Below are positions 1 to 8,130 of a DNA stretch of 64,000 nucleotides, in pieces. Origin of the DNA: Devosia rhodophyticola (lineage in GTDB: Bacteria; Pseudomonadota; Alphaproteobacteria; Rhizobiales; Devosiaceae); assembly GCF_028816475.1 (NCBI RefSeq), contig NZ_CP118247.1, positions 2,224,001-2,288,000 on the forward strand, written 5' to 3'. The translations under genes and the position numbers were made by a program. Numbering within the stretch: the first letter of the stretch is position 1; every line of letters begins with the position of its first letter. Under the pieces are notes generated by a model, which was not told the origin of the DNA, searched no databases, and was given only the letters and a program-made list of their open reading frames with translations.

Positions 1-1228
1 GCCGGACTTCCTCTACGCTCTCGGATTTGAGATTGGCGACGATCTGCTCCATCCACGCGGCGCTTGAATTTTTTGGGATATTGGTCTGCTCCCCCGTTGC
101 AATTACGGCCTTAAGAATGTCTCGCAGATGGGTGCCAGGCACCCGAATATGGGAGGTGTGCGGAAATATCGAGCGATAGCGGTCGTTGGCAAATACCAAT
201 GTGCCGGTCTTGTCGAACATGGCCAGCCCGTCCGACATTTCGGCCAAGGCATAAGAGAGCAGATTGCGGCTGTCACGTAGTTCGGTTTCCAACTGCTTGC
301 GTGCGGTAAAATCCTGGGTAACGCCCGCCAGGCCGATGATCTTACCGTCACGATTATGCAGCGGCACCTTGGTGGTGGAATACCAATGGGCAGTACCTTG
401 GGCGTCCGGGAGCAGTTCTTCGCGCTCGGTAATGGGGACGCCGGTGCGCATGACGACCTGTTCCTGTTCCATCAACTCGCGAGCGCGTTCCTCGGGCACC
501 AGGTCAAAGTCGGTCTTGCCTTCCATGTCAGCGGGGTCTGCAAAGCCGTTGACGTTGGCGGTACCCTGATTGACGGCGACGAATTGGCCTTTCTCGTTCT
601 TGATATATTGAAAATTCGGCGCCTGGGCGAGCGCAGCGCGGACGAGATATTGTTCGTGGGCGGCAGTTCGCCCGTGCAGGATTGCAGCGCCGGCCAGTAC
701 GACGGCCACAAAAATCATGACCACGGCGGGGACGGCAAATTGCGCCCACATCAAGTTAGCCGATTTGGAAGGAAGGGCATTGATGGACAAGAGAGTGGCC
801 GCGGCGACCATCAGCGCCAATGCGACCACGTCGGTGTGTCGAATATCGCGGCGTCGGATGGCGGCCAATAATCCCAAACCCATCCCCGAGGCCAGCGCGA
901 TGGACATTGTGCCAGCTATGGCGCCGTTACCGCCAATAATCAAACGGTAGGCAATGGCAATGGAGGCGGCAACCAGTGCCGACAAGGGCCCGCCAAACAG
1001 GGCAGCTACAGCCAGAATTGAAGTGCGCAGATCTATGAACACACCGGGCAGGAGTTCGACGGAAAGGACCATGGTTGCAACGGCGCCAGCCCCCATCAGG
1101 GTGCCAAACAGGATATTGCGGAGCAAAGGCGCGTGCCTTTCCAGCCAGTACTGGGCGTGCGTCCACACCGACAGTAGCAGCGCTACAACCGCCAGATTTG
1201 CATATAGATCATGCCACGCACTATTCAT
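1..1228 (-). CDS. Membrane PAS sensor protein, 5TMR-LYT type, C-terminus cut by the window edge
   Basis: The frame stays open from an ATG at 1228 to the left edge, giving about 409 residues. Residues 1 to about 190 are a block of hydrophobic segments containing a stretch reading IDLRTSILAVAALFGGP, characteristic of the 5TMR-LYT membrane sensor domain. A PAS domain follows at about 205-320 (with a readable LAGVTQDFTARKQLE end), and a second PAS-like domain begins near 330 (DGLAMFDKTGTLVFANDRYR). Proteins with this order usually end in GGDEF, EAL or histidine-kinase output domains; the output part lies outside the window, so I cannot tell which. It probably senses a signal at the inner membrane. 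A perfect 14-base palindrome lies about 107 bases upstream of the start. Confidence 0.8.
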   Translation of the reverse strand, partial: MNSAWHDLYANLAVVALLLSVWTHAQYWLERHAPLLRNILFGTLMGAGAVATMVLSVELLPGVFIDLRTSILAVAALFGGPLSALVAASIAIAYRLIIGGNGAIAGTMSIALASGMGLGLLAAIRRRDIRHTDVVALALMVAAATLLSINALPSKSANLMWAQFAVPAVVMIFVAVVLAGAAILHGRTAAHEQYLVRAALAQAPNFQYIKNEKGQFVAVNQGTANVNGFADPADMEGKTDFDLVPEERARELMEQEQVVMRTGVPITEREELLPDAQGTAHWYSTTKVPLHNRDGKIIGLAGVTQDFTARKQLETELRDSRNLLSYALAEMSDGLAMFDKTGTLVFANDRYRSIFPHTSHIRVPGTHLRDILKAVIATGEQTNIPKNSSAAWMEQIVANLKSESVEEVR

Positions 1229-1334
1229 TACAGCCTACTCGAACGCCAAGGTTGATAAACCCATGGCGGCCATTTTAGGGGCTGGCGAACAATCAAGGAT
1301 TAACGCGGGGGGCCGAAATATACCTTTCGCGCGT

Positions 1335-1348
1335 ATTGTGATCACAAT
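1335..1348. promoter_or_regulatory. Perfect 14-base palindrome upstream of the sensor gene
   Basis: The sequence ATTGTGATCACAAT is a perfect inverted repeat without spacer. It lies between the stop of the SMP-30 gene and the start of the sensor gene, where the sensor promoter should be. The TTGTGA/TCACAA halves look like operators of GntR- or CRP-type dimeric regulators, but the missing spacer does not fit CRP. The regulator is unknown. Confidence 0.35.
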
Positions 1349-1367
1349 TCCTCATTGTCCAGCCGGT

Positions 1368-2285
1368 TCAAGGGGTTTGGAGGCCGATTGCTTTGATTTC
1401 CAACGCATAGACCATTTCGCTGGCGGTAATGAAAAGACGCTGTCGAGTGGGGCCACCAAAGGCAAGATTGGAGGTTTTCTTGCCGGTGATAATGCGGCCA
1501 AGAAGTGTGGCAGAGGGAGAATAGACGTTGATACCCTGGCCCGTGCTGGTCCAGACATTTCCCTCTCTATCAAGCCGGAACCCATCGGCAAGGCCAACGT
1601 CAATATCGGTGAACAGGGCAGGATTAGTCAGGGTATTGGCACCGGTTACGTCGAATTTTCGAATATGGCTTGGCCAGTCGGGATCATGGCTTCGACCAGT
1701 GTCTGAAATGTAAAGCGTTGTTTCGTCAGGCGAAAAAGCCAATCCATTGGGTTTGGCGAAATCATCGGCTACGACGGTTAGGGAGCCGTCAGCGGGATCA
1801 AGCCGGAAGACGTAGCAGGCATCCTGTTCGCTGTTGGCCTGGTAGCCTTCATGGTTTGACAATATTCCATATGGCGGGTCGGTGAACCAGATGGTGCCAT
1901 CGGATTTGACGACGACGTCGTTGGGTGAATTGAGACGACCGCCGCGATAGCTGTCGGCGAGGGTGGTGATGGTGCCATCTGGCTCGGTACGCAGGAGCGC
2001 GCGGCCGCCGTGCGAGCAGGAGATCAGCCGACCGGACAGATCGCGGGTGTTGCCGTTGATGAAATTGGACGGGGCGCGAAAGATCGACACACCAAGGTCT
2101 GGCACATATTGCAACATGCGATTGTTGGGAATGTCGCTCCAGAGCAGATAATTGCCGTCAGCAAACCACACCGGTCCCTCGCTCCAGATGCATTGGTCAA
2201 AAAGCGGTTCAAGTTGGGCCTGAGGCTTGATCAGGTTGGCAAATGACGGATCGACAATTTCGAAATGTGCGGCGGTTTCGGCCAT
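1368..2285 (-). CDS. SMP-30/gluconolactonase family protein
   Basis: A predicted lactonase of the six-bladed beta-propeller SMP-30/regucalcin family, 305 residues. Family hallmarks are visible: WSEGPVW near residue 35 (metal-binding Glu36), the central LNSPNDVVV segment with its metal-ligand Asn, and AFSPDETTLYISD, whose last Asp is the usual catalytic metal ligand. No signal peptide, so probably cytoplasmic. I chose the ATG at 2285 because a GGGGGA Shine-Dalgarno sequence stands just before it; the open frame continues upstream without homology. It is divergent from the hydroxy-acid dehydrogenase gene across 139 bases. Such lactonases hydrolyse sugar-acid lactones, so the pair could act in sugar-acid or hydroxy-acid catabolism. 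The exact substrate cannot be read from the sequence. Confidence 0.85.
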   Translation of the reverse strand: MAETAAHFEIVDPSFANLIKPQAQLEPLFDQCIWSEGPVWFADGNYLLWSDIPNNRMLQYVPDLGVSIFRAPSNFINGNTRDLSGRLISCSHGGRALLRTEPDGTITTLADSYRGGRLNSPNDVVVKSDGTIWFTDPPYGILSNHEGYQANSEQDACYVFRLDPADGSLTVVADDFAKPNGLAFSPDETTLYISDTGRSHDPDWPSHIRKFDVTGANTLTNPALFTDIDVGLADGFRLDREGNVWTSTGQGINVYSPSATLLGRIITGKKTSNLAFGGPTRQRLFITASEMVYALEIKAIGLQTP

Positions 2286-2370
2286 GGCATCCCCCAGAAT
2301 TTTGAGTTGATCCAACAGGAAGGGGCACAATTGGGCAAGTGCTGAAATTGTCGGGTCGGATGCATTGACG

Positions 2371-2384
2371 ACTAACATGTTAGT
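2371..2384. promoter_or_regulatory. Perfect palindrome in the divergent SMP-30/lldD promoter
   Basis: ACTAACATGTTAGT is a perfect 14-base inverted repeat placed between the two divergent starts, 86 bases from one and 41 from the other. This is where an operator shared by both genes would sit. Its form fits a dimeric repressor, for example of the GntR or LacI class. No regulator gene lies next to it. Confidence 0.45.
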
Positions 2385-2424
2385 GGTTAGAGCATGGCTA
2401 TCGTTTTTGCAGGGGACTCCCGCC

Positions 2425-3588
2425 ATGGCCGCGCTCGACAAAATGCTCACCATCGCTGATCTCAAAGAACGCGCGCGGCGGCGGGTGCCCAAGATGTTTT
2501 TCGATTATGCGGATTCGGGCAGCTACACCGAAGGTACCTACAATGCGAATGAAAGCGATTTCCAAAAGATCAAGCTGCGCCAGCGTGTAGCGGTCAATCT
2601 GGAAGGGCGCAGCATTGCATCCACCATGTTGGGCAAACCCGTTGCCATGCCGACAGCCGTTGCGCCGGTGGGAACGCTGGGCATGCAAAATGCTGATGGG
2701 GAAATCAAGACCGCCAAGGCGTGCGAAAAATTTGGCATTCCCTTCACGCTCTCGACGATGAGCGTGTGCTCGATCGAGGATGTTGCCGAAAACACCACAA
2801 CCCCGTTCTGGTTCCAGCTCTATGTGATGCGGGATCGGCCCTTTGTAGAGCGGCTGATTGATCGGGCGCGGGCGGCCAATTGCAGCACGCTGGTATTGAC
2901 CATGGATCTGCAAATTCTGGGGCAGCGCCACAAGGATATTCATAACGGGTTATCAACCCCGCCAAAACTGAATGCCTATAGCGTATGGCAAATGATGTTG
3001 CGACCCGAATGGTGCATGGGCATGTTGGGCACCAAGCGATGGACGTTTCGGAATATCGCAGGCCATGTCAGTGGCGTGGTCGATCTGGGGTCGTTGTCTC
3101 ACTGGACGGCATCGCAGTTTGATTTGACGCTCAATTGGAAAGACGTGGCCTGGATCAAGAAGCGGTTTGGCGGCAAGGTTATCGTCAAGGGTGTGCTTGA
3201 TCCCGAAGATGCCAAGCTGGCGGTTGAGCATGGTGCCGACGCGGTGATCGTTTCCAACCATGGCGGCAGACAGCTTGATGGTGCACCCTCGAGTATTCAG
3301 GTCCTGCCCGAGATTGTCGACGCGGTGGGCAATGCCACCGAAGTCTTCATGGACGGGGGCATTCGCAGTGGTCAGGATATCATCAAGGCACTGGCGCTAG
3401 GGGCCAAGGGGACGTTTCTGGGCCGCTCGATTGTCTATGGTCTGGGCGCGGGCGGACAGGCCGGCGTCACCAGGGCGCTCGATATTATCGCCAAGGAAAT
3501 GGATACAACCATGGCGCTGATGGGAGAACGCGATATTCTCAATATCGGGCCCAAGAATGTCTATTCCAACGATATGGTCCGCGACTAG
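2425..3588 (+). CDS. lldD: FMN-dependent alpha-hydroxy-acid dehydrogenase, L-lactate dehydrogenase type
   Basis: Oxidises L-lactate or a related 2-hydroxy acid to the 2-oxo acid using FMN, passing electrons to the respiratory chain or to oxygen. The 387-residue protein is a full-length TIM barrel of the LldD/glycolate oxidase family. Visible motifs are the N-terminal YADSGSYTEGTYNANE region, VIVKGV with Lys255, and SNHGGRQLDGAPSS with the catalytic His279 and substrate-binding Arg282. The ATG at 2425 starts where the family homology starts. Its TAG stop shares the CTAG tetranucleotide with the convergent anti-sigma gene. A palindrome 41 bases upstream is a candidate operator. The substrate could be lactate, glycolate or another hydroxy acid. 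Confidence 0.9.
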   Translation: MAALDKMLTIADLKERARRRVPKMFFDYADSGSYTEGTYNANESDFQKIKLRQRVAVNLEGRSIASTMLGKPVAMPTAVAPVGTLGMQNADGEIKTAKACEKFGIPFTLSTMSVCSIEDVAENTTTPFWFQLYVMRDRPFVERLIDRARAANCSTLVLTMDLQILGQRHKDIHNGLSTPPKLNAYSVWQMMLRPEWCMGMLGTKRWTFRNIAGHVSGVVDLGSLSHWTASQFDLTLNWKDVAWIKKRFGGKVIVKGVLDPEDAKLAVEHGADAVIVSNHGGRQLDGAPSSIQVLPEIVDAVGNATEVFMDGGIRSGQDIIKALALGAKGTFLGRSIVYGLGAGGQAGVTRALDIIAKEMDTTMALMGERDILNIGPKNVYSNDMVRD

Positions 3589-4394
3589 CCCTGCCGTTCC
3601 GGTGGTTTATTTGCCTCCTCAAGCGCAGTGAGCTGCTGATAGACCGCGCGACCAATGGTTTTCATCTGCGCGTCGGGCAAGGTGCCGACGACTGTGCAAG
3701 TGATGAAGGGATTGGTCCAGAACAGGGCTTCGGTCTGATCGAACCGGGCATTTTCATAGACATCGCCCTGTCCGCGCACGGCGGCGGTAATATAGACAGT
3801 GACGCGCTCGGCAGCGGCGTTTTCATACATGATCTGGGCAGCGCGGCCAGTTTTGGGATCACCGGGCAATAGCCGTCCGCCGACAAGGAAAAATCCTTCG
3901 CCCGTCAGGTCAGGGGTGCCAATCGGGGTGGCGAGGCGGTTGGAGAGCCAACTCACCAAATGATCCTGCTCGGCGGCGACCACTTCGACGGCGTGGCGTT
4001 TTTCAGCAACAAAAATATTGTGAGCGTAAACGGCGCTGGCCATCAACTGGTCGTTGGCGCTAGGCGAGCGGTCAAGATAGGCACGGCCAAACCAGCCCGC
4101 ACCCAATCCCAATCCGACAAGAATGATAGCGGCAGCGGCCCAACGGACCCGGACATTGTGATGGCGCGATTGTTCGGCGGCGAGGCGCTGGACCCGCAAG
4201 CGGGCCGGGACGGGTTCGGCGGCGGCTGGCGCGTAAAGCGTGGCGATGGCATCGCGCTGGCGCTGCAACAAGGCGACTTCGGCGGCTGCATCGGCGTGGG
4301 TTTCGAGATAGATCCTGACGGCCGCAGAATCAGCGGGGGACAGTTGGCCATCAGCAAAGGCCATCAGCATTTCACGCGTCATCGGGGCGCTCAT
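3585..4394 (-). CDS. Anti-sigma factor, single-pass membrane protein
   Basis: Probably binds and restrains the sigma factor encoded immediately upstream. The 269-residue protein has a helical N-terminal anti-sigma domain (about 5-50, beginning TREMLMAFADGQLSP), one transmembrane segment at about 85-101 and a periplasmic C-terminal domain. The start overlaps the sigma gene stop by four bases (ATGA), so the two are translationally coupled. The zinc-binding HxxxCxxC motif of ZAS anti-sigma factors is absent; the only Cys is near the C-terminus. Release is therefore unlikely to use thiol oxidation of a zinc site, and a membrane or proteolytic route is more plausible (inference). The gene converges with lldD and shares its stop tetranucleotide. 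Confidence 0.85.
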   Translation of the reverse strand: MSAPMTREMLMAFADGQLSPADSAAVRIYLETHADAAAEVALLQRQRDAIATLYAPAAAEPVPARLRVQRLAAEQSRHHNVRVRWAAAAIILVGLGLGAGWFGRAYLDRSPSANDQLMASAVYAHNIFVAEKRHAVEVVAAEQDHLVSWLSNRLATPIGTPDLTGEGFFLVGGRLLPGDPKTGRAAQIMYENAAAERVTVYITAAVRGQGDVYENARFDQTEALFWTNPFITCTVVGTLPDAQMKTIGRAVYQQLTALEEANKPPERQG

Positions 4395-4900
4395 TTGACG
4401 GTCCTCAAACGGGGCTCGGAACTGTTGCCGTTGCTGGCGCGCAGAGTGGTACGGGCGCGGCCAAGGCGGGACATCAATGTGCCCTGGGGAATGCCGAGAA
4501 TTTTGGCGGCCTCATTATAGGAAAAGCCTTCCAATGCGATCAACAGCAATGCCTCCTTTTGCTCGGGCGGCAGGGATTGGATGGCGCGAGCCAATTCGGC
4601 CAGTTCCATATGACCATGCTGGGGTGCCGGCGTTGCTGGCTCTGTGGCCAGATCATCGAGCCCAACGGCCGTGCCGTGGCGGCGTTCAGAGCGCAAACTG
4701 TTTCGGAACAGATTGAGCAGGATTGTAAAAAGCCAGGGGCGCACCGGACCGCGCGGGCGAAACAGGCTGCGGCGAGAAATGGCGCGCTCAAGGCAATCCT
4801 GAACCAGATCATCGGCCAGATCGAGGTTACGTGTCAGCGCCCGCGCATAGCGGCGCAGGGCTGGCACGGCCTGTTCGATCTGGTCGAGAAAATCACTCAA
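4391..4900 (-). CDS. ECF-family RNA polymerase sigma factor
   Basis: A 169-residue extracytoplasmic-function sigma factor. Region 2 is readable at about 10-70 (ARALTRNLDLADDLVQDCLERA and PWLFTILLNLFRN), and region 4 at about 110-160 (LPPEQKEALLLIALEGFSYNEAAKILGIPQGTLMSR). It directs RNA polymerase to a small stress regulon when its anti-sigma partner releases it. It follows the secreted YxFxxD-type gene by 20 bases and overlaps the anti-sigma gene, so all three probably form one operon. I looked for an ECF promoter ahead of the operon and could not settle on a convincing -35/-10 pair, so autoregulation is only a guess. Confidence 0.92.
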   Translation of the reverse strand: MSDFLDQIEQAVPALRRYARALTRNLDLADDLVQDCLERAISRRSLFRPRGPVRPWLFTILLNLFRNSLRSERRHGTAVGLDDLATEPATPAPQHGHMELAELARAIQSLPPEQKEALLLIALEGFSYNEAAKILGIPQGTLMSRLGRARTTLRASNGNSSEPRLRTVK

Positions 4901-4920
4901 AATTCTACGCGGTCCCGGTT

Positions 4921-5313
4921 CTATTCGATTGCAAGATGCCAGACACCGCCGACGCCGTCGCCGGAAATATCACCAGCGGCAACATCGTCCTTCCAGTAAT
5001 AGAGCGGCCAACCCTTATAGGCCCACATTGCGTTGCCATCGGTACGCTCAACAATGGAGAAGTCGCCATCGGCCGTCGCGCTGGCGTCAGCCATCAAAGG
5101 CGGCCAGTTGACGGCGCAATTATCGTAGCAATTGGTGACGCCGGGTCCGTCCTTGTCAAAAATGTACAAGGTCATGCCATTGGCATCGGTCAGGACCATC
5201 TGGCCGCCGATATCGACAGATTTGACGGCGCCGCCAAGATAGTCCTCAGCAAGTGCGGGGGTAGCGAACAGGGCAAGACTGGCTGCTGTCAGCAGCATGG
5301 ACTTTATCAGCAT
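4921..5313 (-). CDS. Secreted small protein of the Lipoprotein_15 / COG4315 family
   Basis: A 130-residue exported protein of unknown biochemical role. Residues 1-22 are a clear signal peptide ending in ALA. The mature part has two family repeats: TLYIFDKD (Y-x-F-x-x-D) and PLYYWKDD near the C-terminus, plus a CYDNCAVNWPP segment whose Cys pair is typical of the family. There is no lipobox Cys, so this member is probably soluble in the periplasm. A GGAGG ribosome-binding site stands 8 bases before the ATG. It is the first gene of the sigma/anti-sigma operon, which suggests it is a target or sensor in that envelope-stress response (inference). Confidence 0.85.
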   Translation of the reverse strand: MLIKSMLLTAASLALFATPALAEDYLGGAVKSVDIGGQMVLTDANGMTLYIFDKDGPGVTNCYDNCAVNWPPLMADASATADGDFSIVERTDGNAMWAYKGWPLYYWKDDVAAGDISGDGVGGVWHLAIE

Positions 5314-5564
5314 GGGTTATCCCTCCGGTTTGGAGACGGGTTTTCCGGCTCTCACAAGGGTCAACACCGGGGGGACGATTTTAATCCTGTCGGACAAAAA
5401 TAATTATCATGAAACAAAATTCACTTGCCTCGACAGCAACATGGCTGGACATATTGACGCCTTACTGGTTGTCTGGCGGCCAGCGAAATGTGCCATAGGC
5501 CGATTTGGGCCCCCGGCGCTTTCGACGCTGCAGGCAACAGTCCTGCAATTTTCGGGAGGTATTT

Positions 5565-6665
5565 ATGAAGAGACGTGAATTTTTTAAATCCGCATCGGTT
5601 GCCACTATTGGTGCAGCCGCAGCGACAACGCTTGCCGCACCGGCAATTGCGCAGGGCAATATTAACTGGCGCATGGTCACGACATGGCCCAAGAATTTTC
5701 CGGGTCTGGGCGTTGGTGCGCAACGGCTTGCCGATCGGATCACCAAGGCCTCGGGTGGTCGGTTGACCATCGAAGTGTTTGCCGCCAACGAGATGGTGCC
5801 GCCCTTGCAGGCACTGGACGCGGTGATCGACGGTTCGGCTGAAATGAGCCACGGCGCAGCCTATTACTGGCAGAACAAGAGCCAGGGCCTGAGTTTTTTC
5901 ACTGGTGTGCCTTATGGCATGACCAGCCGCGAACTGGCGGCATGGGTGCGGTATCTGGGCGGCCAGGAAATCTGGGATGAAATCTACGATCAGTTCGGCG
6001 TTCAGGGCTTCCTGTCCGGCGATACCGGTACGCAGGCTGGTGGCTGGTTCAGAAATGAGCTGACCGGTATCAAGGACATTGAAGGGCTGCGCTTCCGCAC
6101 GCCGGGCCTGGGCGGTCAGGTGTGGAGCAAGCTTGGTGCCACTGTGACCAATATGGCAGCGGGCGATATCTTTGCAGCGTTGCAGTCGGGTACACTTGAT
6201 GCGGCTGAATTTGTCGGCCCCTATAATGATCTGGCGCTGGGCTTTTATCAGGTTGCCAAGAACTATTATTTCCCAAGCTTTGTTGAGCCTGGGTTGGCGA
6301 CTGAGCTTGCAGTCAACAAATCCAAGTTGCTGGAATTGCCCGAAGACTTGCAGGAGTTGGTCAAGGTCTGCGCGCAGGCATCCTATGACGATGTGTCCTC
6401 GGACATGTACGCCAATGACCCTCGCGCGCTTCAGGCCCTTGTGAGTGAGCATGATGTCATGGTCAGGCGCTTCCCGGACGAAATTCTGGAAGCGGGCGCC
6501 AAGGCCGCGATGGAGTTGATCGGGGAAATTCGCGACAGCGGTGATGCGCTGACCAAGAAGACCGCCGAAAGCTTCGTGACGAATCTCAATCTGTTGCGTA
6601 CACGCACAGAGGGCACGGACATGCCGTTCCTTGCGGCACGCGAGAAGTATATTTCCTACAAATAA
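5565..6665 (+). CDS. TRAP transporter substrate-binding protein, TakP-like
   Basis: Periplasmic receptor that delivers a carboxylate to a TRAP transporter. The first 30 residues form a twin-arginine-type signal (MKRREFFK, then an alanine-rich core ending in AIAQ). The 366-residue protein matches the DctP family. Segments such as WRMVTTWPKNFPG, DAVIDGSAEMSHGAAYYW and DAAEFVGPYNDLALGFYQVAKNYYFP resemble TakP-type 2-oxoacid binders, so a 2-oxo or hydroxy acid is a reasonable ligand guess. The ATG at 5565 follows a GGGAGGT ribosome-binding site. The gene faces its presumed permease genes, and a strong hairpin terminator separates them. The nearby lldD and lactonase genes fit a carboxylate-use theme. 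Confidence 0.88.
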   Translation: MKRREFFKSASVATIGAAAATTLAAPAIAQGNINWRMVTTWPKNFPGLGVGAQRLADRITKASGGRLTIEVFAANEMVPPLQALDAVIDGSAEMSHGAAYYWQNKSQGLSFFTGVPYGMTSRELAAWVRYLGGQEIWDEIYDQFGVQGFLSGDTGTQAGGWFRNELTGIKDIEGLRFRTPGLGGQVWSKLGATVTNMAAGDIFAALQSGTLDAAEFVGPYNDLALGFYQVAKNYYFPSFVEPGLATELAVNKSKLLELPEDLQELVKVCAQASYDDVSSDMYANDPRALQALVSEHDVMVRRFPDEILEAGAKAAMELIGEIRDSGDALTKKTAESFVTNLNLLRTRTEGTDMPFLAAREKYISYK

Positions 6666-6686
6666 TATTTCCGCGAAACGATCACG

Positions 6687-6715
6687 AAAGCCCGGGCCAT
6701 GTGCCCGGGCTTTTT
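6687..6715 (+). terminator. Rho-independent terminator of the TRAP binding-protein gene
   Basis: Arms AAAGCCCGGGC and GCCCGGGCTTT around a 5-base loop form a perfect 11-bp stem ending in a run of five T. The A-rich 5' flank means it may also stop transcription coming from dctM on the opposite strand. Confidence 0.92.
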
Positions 6716-6740
6716 GCTGCAAGTAACAATGTCATCGACG

Positions 6741-8130
6741 CTATTTGTAGAGCAGATGGGGCAGCCAGGTGATGAGTTGGGGGAAGATGAACAGGATCGC
6801 CAAACCTGTCATTTGCAGGAGCACGAAAGGAATGACGCCCTTATAGATGGTGCCCGTACCAATACTGGGGGGGCCACGCCACGCAGATAAAACAGCGCAA
6901 AGCCAAAGGGTGGCGTCAGGAAACTGGTCTGCAGGTTTACCCCAACCATGACGCCGAGCCAGATAGGGTCGATACCCAATGTCAAAAGCACCGGGGCGGT
7001 GATGGGGATCACGATAAAGATGATCTCGAAGGTGTCGAGAATGAATCCCAGCAAGAACATGATAAACATGACGATTATGGTGGCACCGATGGCACCGCCC
7101 GGCATGGATGACAGGAAGGCGTGGACCAGATTGTCACCGCCCATCATGCGGAACACCACCGAAAACACAGCTGCGCCAAACAGGATGATAAAGACCATCG
7201 AGGTGATGGTTGCGGTGGAAACGACGGCCTGTCGCATGATGGAAAAGCTGAGTCGACGTCGTGCGGCAGCCAGCACCATGGCGCCAACCGACCCTACCGA
7301 TGCGGCTTCGGTAGGGGTAGCGACGCCGCCCAATATCGAGCCGAGCACCGCAACGATCAGCAGGAGCGGGGGCACCAGTGCGACCATGACTTCACGTAGC
7401 AAATCCTTTTTTCGTCCTCGGGAACCGGGGTCGCCGGGCAAGACTTTGGATCAGTGATGGCTTTGAAGATGACCCAGCTGGCGTAAAGGCCAACCAGCAG
7501 GACGCCGGGCAGAATAGCCCCGGCAAATAGTGCGCCGACGGAGACGGGTTCGGGAGCGAAATTGCCCTTCTCCATCTGTACCTGGGCATTGATTCCCGAG
7601 AGCATGTCGCCCATGAAAATGAGGACGGTCGAAGGCGGTATGATCTGGCCGAGCGTGCCCGAGGCGCAGATGACACCAGAAGCAAGTTTCGGATCGTATC
7701 CGGCGCGCAGCATGGCGGGCAACGAGATAAGGCCCATAGTGACCACCGTGGCGCCGACAACACCGGTGGAGGCCGCGAGCAAGGCGCCGACGATGATGAC
7801 GGAAAGGCCCAGGCCGCCGCGCAAATTGCCGAAAAGCTTGCCCATGGTGAGCAACAATTGCTCGGCAATACCGGATCGTTCCAGCATGACCCCCATGAAG
7901 ACAAAGAGCGGCACGGCGACCAGTACCTCATTGCTCATCAGTCCGATATAGCGTCCAACCAGGGAGCCGAAATTGGACGGGTCATAAACGCCAAGCATCC
8001 AGCCAAACAAGGCAAAAATCAGGGCAGTACCCGCCAGTGAAAAGGCGACGGGGAAGCCAAGAAGAAGAACTCCGATGACGCCGACGAACATCAAACCGGA
8101 GAGAATTTCGCCAATGAGCACGGGATCCAT
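6741..8130 (-). pseudogene. dctM: TRAP transporter large permease (DctM), two frameshifts
   Basis: Large membrane subunit of the TRAP transporter, broken into three frames. Frame one runs from the ATG at 8130 through typical DctM text (GFPVAFSLAGTALIFALFGW, GATVVTMGLISLPAML, SGTLGQIIPPSTVLIFMGD) to about 7405. Frame two continues with REVMVALVPPLLLIVAVLGS and runs to GFALFYLRGVAPP near 6868. Frame three gives the expected end (SIGTGTIYKGVIPFVLLQ) to a TAG at 6741. The breaks sit on a run of six A (minus strand, near 7410) and seven C (near 6869); adding one base to each restores a 463-residue protein of normal DctM length. This is either two homopolymer sequencing errors or a real pseudogene. 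The start overlaps the dctQ stop (TAATG). Confidence 0.85.

Noticed and set aside
5421..6722. Long minus-strand frame opposite the TRAP binding-protein gene
   Set aside because: It is an antisense shadow; the plus strand has a signal peptide, ribosome-binding site and full family match.
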